This document shows positions 1 to 8,109 of a stretch of DNA of 64,000 nt, one piece after another. Each line of letters opens with the position of its first letter. The stretch's first letter is position 1. Where the stretch lies: the NCBI RefSeq assembly GCF_006540305.1, contig NZ_BJOR01000001.1, positions 7,688,001-7,752,000 of the forward strand, read 5' to 3'. A program made the position numbers and the translations under genes. The stretch comes from Streptomyces sp. 6-11-2. Its GTDB lineage: Bacteria; Actinomycetota; Actinomycetes; Streptomycetales; Streptomycetaceae. Below the pieces are notes generated by a model. It searched no databases, was not told the origin of the DNA, and worked only from the letters and a program-made list of their open reading frames with translations.

Positions 1-1
1 C

Positions 2-310
2 ATGCTGACGTCAGTCGACACTGACCTGATCCGGGTGCTGGCCGACCCTCTCAGGCTCCAGATCGTGACCCTGCTGGCCCGCGAGACGCTGTGCACCACG
101 CACCTGGTGGAAGAGACCGGCGCCCGCCAGACGAACCTGTCCAACCACCTGAAGGTGCTGCGCGAAGCCGGGGTGGTGGAGACCGAGCCGTGCGGCCGGT
201 TCACCTACTACCGTCTCAAGCCCGAGGTACTCGAGTCGCTCGCCGGCCAGTTCACCGGCCTCGCCGCAACCGCCCGCGCCAACGCCGAGACCAAGAGGGC
301 CTGCCCGTGA
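2..310 (+). CDS. arsR: ArsR-family arsenite-responsive repressor (first copy)
   Basis: A 102-residue winged-helix protein of the ArsR/SmtB family, expected to repress the ars operon and release DNA on binding As(III). It begins MLTSVDTDLIRVLADPLRL; the recognition region reads ARQTNLSNHLKVLREAGVV and the wing ends GRFTYYRL. It lacks the classical CxC metal site; cysteines near residues 31 and 64 (ETLCTTHL, ETEPCGRF) are the likely thiolates, so it is a different sensor type from the second ArsR at 3604-3981. The ATG is the second base of the window, so upstream DNA is unseen, but this N-terminus is usual for the family. Its stop overlaps the next start by GTGA, implying translational coupling to the efflux pump. 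Confidence 0.9.
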   Translation: MLTSVDTDLIRVLADPLRLQIVTLLARETLCTTHLVEETGARQTNLSNHLKVLREAGVVETEPCGRFTYYRLKPEVLESLAGQFTGLAATARANAETKRACP

Positions 311-1407
311 CCTCCACCGAGTCCGCCACGACCGCCGCGACGGCCGAGCAGCCCTCGATCGTCGCCAAGCTCTCTGCGCTCGACCGCTACCTGGCCGTCT
401 GGATCCTCGCCGCGATGGCCGTCGGCCTCGGGCTCGGGCGCCTGATCCCCGGCCTGAACGACGCCCTGGCGAAGGTCGAGATCGGCGGTATCTCGCTGCC
501 GATCGCGATCGGCCTGCTGGTCATGATGTATCCGGTCCTGGCGAAGGTCCGCTACGACAAGCTCGACGCGGTCACCGGCGACCGGAAGCTGATGGTCTCC
601 TCGCTGGTCGTCAACTGGATCGTCGGCCCAGCGGTGATGTTCGCGCTGGCGTGGATCTTCCTGCCGGATCTGCCCGAGTACCGCACCGGCCTGATCATCG
701 TCGGCCTGGCCCGCTGCATCGCCATGGTCATCATCTGGAACGACCTCGCCTGCGGCGACCGCGAAGCAGCCGCCGTCCTCGTCGCCCTGAACTCCGTCTT
801 CCAGGTCCTCGCGTTCGGCCTGCTCGGCTGGTTCTACCTCGACCTGCTGCCCGGCTGGCTCGGCCTGGGCGACGGCCAGCACCTGGACATCTCGATGTGG
901 AAGATCGCCCTGAACGTGGTCATCTTCCTCGGCATCCCGCTGCTCGCCGGCTTCCTGACCCGCCGCATCGGCGAGCAGAAGCTCGGCCGCGAGAAGTACG
1001 AGACGGGCTTCCTGCCGAAGATCGGCCCATGGGCGCTGTACGGCCTGCTGTTCACGATCGTCATCCTGTTCGCCCTGCAAGGAAAGACGATCACCTCGCA
1101 GCCGCTGGACGTGGCCCGTATCGCGCTGCCGCTGCTGGTGTATTTCGCGGTCATGTGGTTCGGCGTCTTCGCCCTGGGCAAGGCGATCGGCCTGGCCTAC
1201 GACCGCACCGCCACCCTGGCGTTCACCGCTGCAGGCAACAACTTCGAGCTGGCCATCGCGGTCGCCATCGCCACCTTCGGCGTCACCTCCGGCCAGGCTC
1301 TGTCCGGCGTCGTCGGCCCACTCATCGAGGTACCGGTCCTCGTGGCCCTGGTGTACGTCTCCCTGGCCTGGCGTCGGAAGTTCGCCTTGGCGCAGATGGG
1401 TTCATGA
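307..1407 (+). CDS. arsB: ACR3-type arsenite efflux permease
   Basis: A 366-residue polytopic membrane protein of the ACR3 family, which expels arsenite using the proton gradient. It has about ten hydrophobic segments and the ACR3 signature GLARCIAMVIIWNDLACGD with the conserved cysteine of the fourth membrane helix, plus AAGNNFELAIAVAIA near the C-terminus. The GTG at 307 is chosen because it overlaps the arsR stop (GTGA) and gives a normal family length; an earlier in-frame start would lie inside arsR. Its own stop overlaps the next gene by ATGA, so arsR, this gene and the monooxygenase form one tight operon. Many Streptomyces annotations call this gene arsB although it is ACR3, not the E. 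coli ArsB fold. Confidence 0.93.
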   Translation: MTSTESATTAATAEQPSIVAKLSALDRYLAVWILAAMAVGLGLGRLIPGLNDALAKVEIGGISLPIAIGLLVMMYPVLAKVRYDKLDAVTGDRKLMVSSLVVNWIVGPAVMFALAWIFLPDLPEYRTGLIIVGLARCIAMVIIWNDLACGDREAAAVLVALNSVFQVLAFGLLGWFYLDLLPGWLGLGDGQHLDISMWKIALNVVIFLGIPLLAGFLTRRIGEQKLGREKYETGFLPKIGPWALYGLLFTIVILFALQGKTITSQPLDVARIALPLLVYFAVMWFGVFALGKAIGLAYDRTATLAFTAAGNNFELAIAVAIATFGVTSGQALSGVVGPLIEVPVLVALVYVSLAWRRKFALAQMGS

Positions 1408-2468
1408 CGCAGCACGCGGACGTGGTGGTGGTCGGCGGCGGCCAGGCAGGGCTCGCCGCCGGCTACCACCTACGCCGCCAGAAAACGGACTTCGTCATCC
1501 TGGACGCCGAAGCGGCGCCGGGCGGGGCCTGGCAGCACATGTGGGACTCGCTGCACCTGTTCTCCCCGGCGGAGCACTCCTCGCTGCCCGGCCGGCTCAT
1601 GCCCGCCCAGGCAGGCGAAACCTACCCGGACGCCGGGCACGTGGTGGAGTACCTCACCGACTACGAGAAGCGCTACGCCCTGCCCGCGCTGCACGGCACC
1701 CGTGTGGAGGCCGTACGCCGTGGCGGCGACCGGCTCCTGGTCGAAGCGGACTCCGGCACCTGGCGGACGAAGGCGGTCATCAGCGCGACCGGCACCTGGT
1801 CGCGGCCCTTCCTCCCCGCCGTCCCCGGCCGCAGGGTCTTCACCGGACGGCAGCTGCACACGGTGAACTACCGCTCCCCGGCCGACTTCACCGGACAGAA
1901 CGTCATCGTGGTCGGCGGCGGGAACTCGGGCGCCCAGATCGCCGCCGACCTCGCCCTGGACGGGCGCGTCGACGTGACGTGGGCGACCCAGCGGCCGCCC
2001 CGGTTCCTGGCCGACACCATCGACGGCCGGGTCCTGTTCGACGTCGCCACCGCCCGCCGCCGGGCTCTCGACGCAGGCCGCAGCGACACCGGCGGTGTCG
2101 CTGCGCTCGGCGACATCGTCGCCGTCCCCCCGGTCCGTGCCGCCCGCGACGCCGGACTCCTCGACGCGAAGCCGATGTTCACCCGGTTCACCACCACCGG
2201 CGTTCAGTGGGCCGACGGCAGCCGCGCCGAGGCAGAGGTGATCATCTGGTGCACCGGCTTCCGACCTGCCCTCGCCCACCTTGCCCCACTGGGTCTGCGC
2301 GGGCCGCCCGGCCACATCCCGACGGCCGGCACACGGGCCGTCGCGGAGCCGCGCCTGCACCTTCTCGGGTACGGCGACTGGACCGGTCCGGCCTCCGCCA
2401 CCCTGATCGGCGTGGGCCGCCCCGCACGTGACGCCGCCCGGGACATTGCGCAGCTGCTGAGCACCTGA
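1404..2468 (+). CDS. ArsO-like flavin-dependent monooxygenase
   Basis: A 354-residue NAD(P)/FAD oxidoreductase of the flavin-containing monooxygenase type. The N-terminus carries the FAD motif VVVGGGQAGLAAGYHLR and a second dinucleotide motif lies mid-protein, VIVVGGGNSGAQIAADLAL; WCTGFRP near residue 280 is the usual third motif. Similar flavoproteins (ArsO) sit in many actinobacterial ars operons and are proposed to oxidise arsenicals; the substrate is not proven. ATG at 1404 overlaps the ACR3 stop (ATGA). Translation from here gives a clean N-terminal Rossmann fold, so the longer in-frame extension back to 651 is rejected. Confidence 0.85.
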   Translation: MTQHADVVVVGGGQAGLAAGYHLRRQKTDFVILDAEAAPGGAWQHMWDSLHLFSPAEHSSLPGRLMPAQAGETYPDAGHVVEYLTDYEKRYALPALHGTRVEAVRRGGDRLLVEADSGTWRTKAVISATGTWSRPFLPAVPGRRVFTGRQLHTVNYRSPADFTGQNVIVVGGGNSGAQIAADLALDGRVDVTWATQRPPRFLADTIDGRVLFDVATARRRALDAGRSDTGGVAALGDIVAVPPVRAARDAGLLDAKPMFTRFTTTGVQWADGSRAEAEVIIWCTGFRPALAHLAPLGLRGPPGHIPTAGTRAVAEPRLHLLGYGDWTGPASATLIGVGRPARDAARDIAQLLST

Positions 2469-2526
2469 CGCCGCCCACCGGGGGTCAGGGCCGCGCGAGG
2501 ATCGTGCAGAAGTCCCGGCCGCGCAG

Positions 2527-2790
2527 GTGTCCGGATCGGTCACGGCGGCCCAGCGGGCCAGCTCACCCAAGACCGAGCTGGTCGAGGTGCGCGAGGAGGC
2601 CGAGGCCGGCCGGTGGGGGATGACCGGCTCGTCGACCATCCTCGTGGATGGCGTCGCCCCCTTCGCCATGCCCGGAACTCCTGCGAGCCAGCCTGTCCTG
2701 CCGCTTGTACCGCGATGAGGAAGGCCGGCCCGGCGGCGCGCTGCGCGTCGAAGCCCTGCGGCAGGCGTGCGCCGGCACCGAGGCGTCCGC
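2527..2790 (+). pseudogene. Frameshifted thioredoxin-like small protein remnant
   Basis: One frame (to 2718) reads ELVEVREEAEAGRWGMTGSSTILVDGVAPFAMPG, quoted here in parts as LVEVREEAEAGRWGMTG and TILVDGVAPFA. The family continuation SCRLYRDEEGRPGGALRVEAL then appears in a different frame from about 2695 to 2790. Together they match the small thioredoxin-fold proteins, often labelled alkylmercury lyase family, found near actinobacterial metal-resistance operons. The conserved start and N-terminal strand are missing. A frameshift near 2690-2700 plus 5' loss makes this non-functional. The family assignment is from memory of the motif, so moderate. Confidence 0.45.
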
Positions 2791-2889
2791 GTCCGTCGAA
2801 GCGTGCTGCGGGAGCGACCATCATGTCCTGGGTCCGATCGGCCGGGTCGGCCGAGCAGACCTTCGGCCCGCTCCTCGCCCGTGACTGAC

Positions 2890-2924
2890 CCGCGGCCAGG
2901 GGCCGGTTCAGCCCCCGGCCGCGG
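2890..2924 (+). terminator. GC-rich hairpin, likely terminator of the arsR-ACR3-FMO operon
   Basis: CCGCGGCC-A-GGGGC pairs with GCCCC-C-GGCCGCGG across a 7-nt loop, with a single A/C mismatch in 14 pairs. It lies downstream of the first ars operon and before the convergent arsN gene. There is no U-tract, as is common in Streptomyces. Confidence 0.55.
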
Positions 2925-3058
2925 CGGGAATCATCCACCCCGAGGACGTCTACCGCTACCCCACCCAACACTCACCACCAGCTGACCCCCGACGAGAAGG
3001 GCTGAATGGGAGCCGGGGCCCGGACCTGAATCTGCCGGCCGGCCCGAGCAGAGCCAGG

Positions 3059-3574
3059 TCAGTCGATGGCGGGGCTGCGGCGCTCGACGAGGACGACGTC
3101 GCGCCACAGGCCGTGGTGGCGTCCGATCCGCTCCCGCGTGCCGATGACTCGGAACCCGGCTCGCCGGTGAACGGCGAGGCTCGCGGTGTTCTCCGGGAAG
3201 ATCCCGGACTGGATGGTCCAGATCCCGGCCTGCTCGGTGGAGTCGATCAGTGCCTTGAGCAGGGCCAAGGCGACACCGCGGCCCCGGGCGGCGGGGTGGA
3301 CATAGACGGAGTGCTCGACGACGCCGGCGTAGGCACAGCGGTCGGAGACCTTGGTCGCGGCGACCCAGCCGAGCACGCCTCCGTCTTCGCCCCGCGCGAC
3401 GAAGCGGTGCTCGGGCAGTCTCCCCGCGTCGAACGCCTCCCAGCTGGGGACGGTCGTCTCGAAGGTGGCGTTGCCCTCGTCGATACCGGCCTCGTAGATC
3501 GCCAAGACCTGCTCGGCGTGCTCAACGGTCAGCGGCACGATTGCCGCGCTGGACGAACCGGCGCCCACGGACAT
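3059..3574 (-). CDS. arsN: ArsN-like GNAT N-acetyltransferase
   Basis: A 171-residue GNAT acetyltransferase close to phosphinothricin acetyltransferase and to ArsN, which acetylates trivalent organoarsenicals such as the arsinothricin type. The acetyl-CoA loop reads HPAARGRGVALALL, preceded by VVEHSVYVHP; C-terminal features include SLAVHRRAGFRVIGTRERIG and GLWRDVVLVERR, usual in this subfamily. The ATG at 3574 is 29 nt after the stop of the upstream arsR, so the two form an operon read leftwards. The ORF stays open upstream in the same frame across arsR, but that part is an out-of-frame shadow. The arsenical substrate is inferred from family and context. Confidence 0.85.
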   Translation of the reverse strand: MSVGAGSSSAAIVPLTVEHAEQVLAIYEAGIDEGNATFETTVPSWEAFDAGRLPEHRFVARGEDGGVLGWVAATKVSDRCAYAGVVEHSVYVHPAARGRGVALALLKALIDSTEQAGIWTIQSGIFPENTASLAVHRRAGFRVIGTRERIGRHHGLWRDVVLVERRSPAID

Positions 3575-3603
3575 GGTGCAGTCCTCCCGTCGCCGTGCAG
3601 CGG

Positions 3604-3981
3604 TCAGGCCGCTGTGGCGGCGCTGGTCAGCAGCTTGCCCATGGCGGCCAGTACGGACGGCTCCACGCGGTAGTAGACCCAGGTGCCGCGCCGCTCGGAG
3701 GTGAGCAGCCCGGCCTCCTTGAGCTTCTTCAGGTGGTGGGAGACGGTCGGCTGGGAGACGCCGACGTCGGAGATGTCGCACACGCACGCCTCGCCGTCCT
3801 CGTGAGAGGCCACGGCGGAGAACAACCGCAGGCGCACCGGGTCGCCGAGCGCCTTGAACATCCGCGCGGCCCTCTCGGCCTCGTCGGCGGTCATGGGGCG
3901 CTCGGTCAGCGGCGGGCAGCACGGAACCACGCCCTGGCCGTCGGCGGGCTCGAGCAGCGGCAGCACCTTGGCATTCGACAT
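3604..3981 (-). CDS. arsR: ArsR-family repressor with CxC arsenite site (second copy)
   Basis: A 125-residue ArsR regulator. Residues around 68-72 read EACVCDISD, the classical ArsR CxC site in the DNA-binding helix that captures As(III). The recognition helix is SQPTVSHHLKKLKEAGLL and the wing RRGTWVYYRVEPSV. An N-terminal extension includes a VVPCCPP cysteine pair that could add a third thiolate. It is followed by arsN and divergent from the FAD oxidoreductase/arsI operon. A 13-bp element lies just upstream (3993-4005), so autoregulation and control of the divergent operon are likely. Confidence 0.92.
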   Translation of the reverse strand: MSNAKVLPLLEPADGQGVVPCCPPLTERPMTADEAERAARMFKALGDPVRLRLFSAVASHEDGEACVCDISDVGVSQPTVSHHLKKLKEAGLLTSERRGTWVYYRVEPSVLAAMGKLLTSAATAA

Positions 3982-3992
3982 GCATCTATGTT

Positions 3993-4005
3993 GACATACG
4001 TCGAA
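3993..4005. promoter_or_regulatory. Candidate ArsR operator, arsR2 side
   Basis: GACATACGTCGAA lies 12 bp before the arsR2 start. It is the exact reverse complement of TTCGACGTATGTC at 4415-4427, which precedes the divergent FAD oxidoreductase gene. Placing the same 13-mer in mirrored orientation in front of both divergent transcripts is what a shared ArsR operator would look like. Adjacent ATGTTGACAT has ATGT/ACAT arms. Confidence 0.55.
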
Positions 4006-4307
4006 CCAGGTGGGCGAGGGCTGTCACGAGCGCGCGAGGCAGGCGCCAGGCGGCGGGCGACGCGGGCAGCGTCCCGGGCCACTCCGCGCAGCGAGTTCGA
4101 CGACGGGCTGCGCTGCCACTCCAGCCGGGCGAACGCCCATACCCGGCACGCCTGTGGCGGTGCTCGCCCGCACCGCAACAGGCATGCTCGCCAGCCCGCA
4201 ACACGGTGAGGCTCGCAGCGCAGCACACACTCAGCCGCGACCCGCACTTCTGGCTGGAGCGCACCGGCCTGGACGTCGCCCCGCTGGGACGGCTGGCGCA
4301 CACGCAC

Positions 4308-4396
4308 GACCGGCTGTAGCCCCTCCCGCAGCAAGGCGTGGGCGGCAGCCGACCCCGACTGCCCTGCTCCGATGACTGACCACCACGTCGGCGCGA
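4308..4396 (-). pseudogene. N-terminal scrap of a flavin monooxygenase
   Basis: Leftward translation gives IGAGQSGSAAAHALLREGLQ, the FAD-binding N-terminus of an ArsO-like monooxygenase; a DVVV strand just before it is offset by an insertion. No continuation follows. It sits between the divergent ars transcripts, so it is probably a relic of a third ars flavoprotein. Nothing else is recognised in 4006-4414. Confidence 0.45.
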
Positions 4397-4414
4397 TCCA
4401 CGGACGACCCTGAT

Positions 4415-4501
4415 TTCGACGTATGTCTATGTTGACGCTTATCGAAACAGGTGCCATGCTTGCCCCGCAAGTCATCGACAGATGTCGAAACAGGCAAGGA
4501 G
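4415..4501 (+). promoter_or_regulatory. Promoter/operator region of the FAD oxidoreductase-arsI operon
   Basis: Contains TTCGACGTATGTC (4415-4427, mirrored copy of 3993-4005). It also has a -35-like TTGACG (4432-4437) spaced 17 nt from a weak CATGCT (4455-4460). Two similar boxes follow, ATCGAAACAGG (4441-4451) and TGTCGAAACAGGCA (4483-4496). The repeated TCGAAACAGG boxes and the shared 13-mer suggest ArsR binding over the promoter. An AAGGAG ribosome site precedes the GTG at 4507. Confidence 0.5.
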
Positions 4502-4506
4502 TCGCC

Positions 4507-5877
4507 GTGAAGCCCGCCACCACCGAGCTGCCCGTCGTCGTGATCGGGGCCGGACCCGCTGGTCTGGCCGCCGCCGCTCACCTGGTCGACCGGGGCATCG
4601 AGCCCCTGGTCCTGGAAGCCGGACCCGCCGCCGGCGCCGCAGTGCGCGACTGGTCGCACATGCGCCTGTTCTCCACCTGGGGGGAGCTCACCGATCCCGC
4701 GGCGGAGAAGCTGCTCGCGCCGACCGGCTGGACCAGGCCGGACCCGACGACCTACCCCTCGGGCGGGGACTGGGCGGAGCAGTACCTTCAGCCCCTCGCC
4801 GACGCCCTCGGCGACAAGGTCCGCTTCGGCACGATGGTGACCGGCGTTTCCCGGGCCGGCCGCGACCGGATCGTGGATGCCGACCGCGAGACCCAGCCCT
4901 TCGTCGTGCACGTCGCCCACGCCGACGGCCGCGAGGAGCGGCTGTTCGCCCGCGCGGTCATCGACGCCTCCGGCACCTGGACCACCCCCTCCCCGGCGGG
5001 CGGCAGCGGACTGCCCGCGCTCGGCGAGAAGGCCGCCGCCGACCGCATCACCTACCGCGTCCCCGACCTGAAGGACCCGGCTGTCCGCGCCCGGTACGCG
5101 GGCAAGCGCACCGCCGTCATTGGCTCTGGAGCCTCCGCCTTCACCGCGCTCGCCGACCTCGCCGATCTCGCCAAGTCCGACGACGGCACCGGGACGAAGG
5201 CGGTGTGGATCCTGCGCCGGGGCATCTCCGGCTCCACCTTCGGCGGCGGAGAAGCCGACCAACTGCCCGCCCGCGGAGCCCTGGGCCTGGCGGCGAAGGC
5301 CGCCGTCGGCGACGGCTATGCCGAAGCGGTCACGGGCTTTCGCACCGAGGCGATCGAACGCGACAGCGACGGGCGTCTGGTGCTGGTGGGGGAGGACGGC
5401 CGACGGCTTCAGCCGGTGGACGAGGTGATCGTGCTGACCGGGTTCCGGCCCGATCTGTCCTTCCTGTCCGAGGTCCGCCTGAACCTGGACGAGCGCCTCC
5501 AGGCCCCGGTCGAACTCGCCCCACTGATCGACCCCAACCAGCACTCTTGCGGCACTGTCTACCCGCACGGCCACCGCGAGCTGTCCCACCCCGAACATGG
5601 CATTTACCTGGTCGGCATGAAGTCCTACGGCCGCGCCCCGACGTTCTTGGCCATGACCGGCTACGAGCAGGTCCGCTCCGTCACCGCCGCGATCGCCGGC
5701 GACCTCGACTCCGCCGACCGCGTCGAACTCACCCTGCCCGAGACCGGCGTCTGCGGAGGCGCGGGCCTGTTCGACGCCCCCGACGCCGCGCAAAGCAGCG
5801 AGGACGGCGGTTGCTGCGGCGCCCCAGCCACCCTCCAGAACGGCATCGGCGTCCCGGCTGCCTCCGGCGGCTGCTGA
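4507..5877 (+). CDS. FAD-dependent oxidoreductase of the arsenic island
   Basis: A 456-residue flavoprotein. The N-terminal FAD motif is VVVIGAGPAGLAAAAHLVDR, a second motif TAVIGSGASAF lies near residue 205, and EVIVLTGFRPDLSFL near residue 315 matches flavin monooxygenase/thioredoxin-reductase-like proteins. The C-terminus is unusual: about 45 residues with five cysteines (TGVCGG, GGCCGAP, ASGGC), a plausible arsenic-binding tail. The GTG at 4507 is chosen because AAGGAG precedes it and the FAD motif starts soon after. arsI follows after 22 nt. The role is inferred: oxidation or reduction of an arsenical. Confidence 0.82.
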   Translation: MKPATTELPVVVIGAGPAGLAAAAHLVDRGIEPLVLEAGPAAGAAVRDWSHMRLFSTWGELTDPAAEKLLAPTGWTRPDPTTYPSGGDWAEQYLQPLADALGDKVRFGTMVTGVSRAGRDRIVDADRETQPFVVHVAHADGREERLFARAVIDASGTWTTPSPAGGSGLPALGEKAAADRITYRVPDLKDPAVRARYAGKRTAVIGSGASAFTALADLADLAKSDDGTGTKAVWILRRGISGSTFGGGEADQLPARGALGLAAKAAVGDGYAEAVTGFRTEAIERDSDGRLVLVGEDGRRLQPVDEVIVLTGFRPDLSFLSEVRLNLDERLQAPVELAPLIDPNQHSCGTVYPHGHRELSHPEHGIYLVGMKSYGRAPTFLAMTGYEQVRSVTAAIAGDLDSADRVELTLPETGVCGGAGLFDAPDAAQSSEDGGCCGAPATLQNGIGVPAASGGC

Positions 5878-5899
5878 ACCCCACACAAGGAGGTCCGCC

Positions 5900-6361
5900 A
5901 TGTCCCACGTACAACTCGCCCTCCAGGTCCCCGATCTGGACGCCTCCGTCGCCTTCTACAGCAAACTGTTCGGCACCGAGCCCACGAAGCTCCGCGACGG
6001 CTACGCCAACTTCGCCATCGCAGAGCCCCCTCTCAAGCTCGTCCTCGTCGAGGGCAGGGCAGGTGAGGCAACGCGCATGGACCACCTGGGCGTCGAGGTC
6101 GAGAGCACCGAGGCCGTCCACGCCACCACCCGTCTGAGCCAGGCCGGCCTGGCCACCGACGTGGAAGACGACACCACCTGCTGCTACGCCCTCCAGGACA
6201 AGGTCTGGGTCCACGGCCCCGGCCAAGAACCCTGGGAGATCTACGTCGTCAAGGGCGACGCGGACAGCCTGGCCAAGCAGCCGAACAGCACCTGCTGCGC
6301 CGGCCCAGCCGAGGCGGACAGGACGGAACCGGCCGCCTCGGGCAGCTGCTGCGCCTCGTGA
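5900..6361 (+). CDS. arsI: ArsI-type C-As lyase (VOC/CadI family)
   Basis: A 153-residue type I extradiol dioxygenase of the vicinal-oxygen-chelate fold. ArsI cleaves the carbon-arsenic bond of trivalent organoarsenicals such as MAs(III) to give As(III). The diagnostic cysteine pair is present at residues 94-95 (DTTCCYALQDKVWV); likely Fe(II) ligands are His3 or nearby, His62 (MDHLGVEV) and Glu113 (PWEIYVVKG). A further C-terminal CC pair and CCAS end lie in a low-complexity tail. An AAGGAGG ribosome site sits 7 nt before the ATG. Its stop overlaps the MFS start by GTGA. Confidence 0.92.
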   Translation: MSHVQLALQVPDLDASVAFYSKLFGTEPTKLRDGYANFAIAEPPLKLVLVEGRAGEATRMDHLGVEVESTEAVHATTRLSQAGLATDVEDDTTCCYALQDKVWVHGPGQEPWEIYVVKGDADSLAKQPNSTCCAGPAEADRTEPAASGSCCAS

Positions 6362-7602
6362 CCACTCTCCACACCCACACGAGCGGGGCCGCGACCGGAT
6401 CGGGGGACCGGTCGCGGCCCCGAGCCGCCCTGCCCGCTCTCTGCGCCACGCAGATCGTGAGCTGGGGCATCGTCTACTACGCCTTCCCCGTCCTCAACCC
6501 GCAGATCACCACCGCGACCAGTTGGCCGACCGGGGCGACCACCGCGGCGTTCTCCCTCGGCCTGGTCGTCTCCGCGCTCGCCGGAATCCGCATCGGGCGC
6601 ATCCTCGATCGGCGCGGCCCACGCGCCGTCATGACCGCAGGCTCCGCCGTCGGCACCACCAGCCTGCTCATCGTGGCAACTGCCCCCAACCTGCCGGTCT
6701 TCTTCGCCGGTTGGATGCTGGCCGGACTCGCGATGGCCGCCACCTTCTACCAGCCCGCGTTCGCGGCCCTCACTCGCTGGTGGGCCCCCGACCATGTAAG
6801 GGCCCTGACGACCGTGACCCTCGCCGGCGGCCTCGCGTCCACCGTCTTCGCACCCCTGACGGCACTGCTCGCCGACCACCTCACCTGGCGCCACACCTAC
6901 CTCGTGCTCGCCGGCATCCTCGCCGCCGTCACCATCCCCGCCCACACCCTGGCACTGCGCGCACCCTGGCCCGACGCCCCAACCAGCCCCGGCCACACGG
7001 CCACAGGCGCCACCGAGGTCGGGCGCAGCCGGCCGTTCCTGCTCCTCGCCGCAACCCTCACCCTGTCGGCCTTCGCGATGTACGCCGTCGTCGTCGCCCT
7101 CGTCCCGCTGCTCCTGGAACGCGGGTACACCACCAACCAGGCAGCATGGGCCCTCGGACTCGGCGGCGCCGGACAGACCCTCGGGCGCACCCTGTACGCC
7201 ACCCTCGCACGGCGCACCACTGTCACGGCCCGCACGACGATCCTGGTCACGCTCGGCGGCCTCACCACCGCCGCCTTCGCTGCTGTGTCCGGTCCCTACG
7301 CGCTGCTCATCGCCGTATCGGTCATGGCCGGCATGGTCCGCGGCAACCTCACCCTGCTCCAGGCCACCGCCATCACCGACCGCTGGGGCACCACCCACTA
7401 CGGACACCTCTCGGCGCTCCTGGCAGCTCCAGCCACCACGGCAGCGGCCTTGGCCCCGTTCGCCGGCGCAGCCCTCGCTGTGCCCCTCGGGGGTTACGGA
7501 CTCCTTTTCTGCCTCCTGGCCGCCGCATCCATGATTGCCGCGCTCATTGCACCGTGGACGGCCGCCGCCGTCGCCGCACCCCGCCGCGGGCAGTCACTCT
7601 GA
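6358..7602 (+). CDS. MFS transporter of the arsenic operon
   Basis: A 414-residue major facilitator with about twelve membrane segments, beginning ALCATQIVSWGIVYYAFPVL and carrying the loop-2 motif GRILDRRGPRAVM. It is coupled to arsI by a GTGA overlap, so it probably exports an arsenical product or the ArsI substrate; the specificity is inference only. It is not obviously ArsJ, whose GAPDH partner is absent. The first 30 codons contain a perfect 14-bp hairpin (6385-6421). An in-frame GTG at 6457 would start inside the first helix and is less likely. Confidence 0.82.
   Translation: MTTLHTHTSGAATGSGDRSRPRAALPALCATQIVSWGIVYYAFPVLNPQITTATSWPTGATTAAFSLGLVVSALAGIRIGRILDRRGPRAVMTAGSAVGTTSLLIVATAPNLPVFFAGWMLAGLAMAATFYQPAFAALTRWWAPDHVRALTTVTLAGGLASTVFAPLTALLADHLTWRHTYLVLAGILAAVTIPAHTLALRAPWPDAPTSPGHTATGATEVGRSRPFLLLAATLTLSAFAMYAVVVALVPLLLERGYTTNQAAWALGLGGAGQTLGRTLYATLARRTTVTARTTILVTLGGLTTAAFAAVSGPYALLIAVSVMAGMVRGNLTLLQATAITDRWGTTHYGHLSALLAAPATTAAALAPFAGAALAVPLGGYGLLFCLLAAASMIAALIAPWTAAAVAAPRRGQSL
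6385..6421 (+). terminator. Perfect 14-bp inverted repeat at the arsI/MFS junction
   Basis: GGGGCCGCGACCGG (6385-6398) and CCGGTCGCGGCCCC (6408-6421) are exact complements around a 9-nt loop. The hairpin starts 24 nt after the arsI stop but lies within the MFS N-terminal coding sequence. It could attenuate MFS expression or be a former arsI terminator. Confidence 0.6.
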
Positions 7603-7913
7603 CTCCCGGATGGCCCCGTCGAACCGGTGCTGCGAATTCGGACAAGCAATCCAATGCTGGTATGGAGGCCACCGACTTCCCCGACGACCTGGTGCAGACG
7701 AGACGCAAGCTGCCTGGAGCGCCGCCCAAGAAGCGCTCGCCGCGCCCCACCGCCGGTGGCCCACCGCGCTGCGCCGCCGCCCGCTGCGCCTGTCCGTTAC
7801 GGCTGTGGTGGCACCCTTGCCGCCGACGCCGCCGACCTCCATCTGCTCGGAGAGCTTCATGACTTCGCCGTTGAAGCTCTCCACGATCCGGTCAACGACG
7901 CACCACCTCGACG
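7603..7913. other. No gene recognised
   Basis: Between the MFS stop and the helicase scrap no frame on either strand gives a recognisable protein. No hairpin of note was seen. Confidence 0.5.
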
Positions 7914-8010
7914 TTACATCGCCGCCCAGTCGAGTCCGAGGTTGGCGAGCTGCTGGAGTTTGTCCGCGGTGAGCTTGGCGCGACGGTTCTCTTGGTCGAA
8001 AACCCATCTA
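7914..8010 (-). pseudogene. C-terminal scrap of a helicase-associated-domain protein
   Basis: Leftward translation ends FDQENRRAKLTADKLQQL then ANLGLDWAAM and stop. The pattern (basic segment, KLTxxxxxxLxxLGLDWA) is the helicase-associated repeat found in many copies at the C-terminus of large Streptomyces DEAD-like helicases. No upstream part remains. The call rests on this short motif. Confidence 0.4.
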
Positions 8011-8109
8011 CCAGGAACTTCGCCACGTTGTCAGTCCAACTGTCTTATCGCAGAGGCAGGTTGGAAAGGGCTAAGTGAGCAGTGGCTTTCGGGCCGGCCG
8101 GCGTGCCGG

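Noticed and set aside
651..1403. A longer N-terminus for the ArsO-like gene
   Set aside because: It would lie inside the ACR3 gene out of frame; the ATG at 1404 with ATGA overlap begins just before the FAD motif.
4231..5901. A 556-codon open frame opposite the FAD oxidoreductase
   Set aside because: Antisense shadow: no domain motif, and it covers the divergent promoter region.
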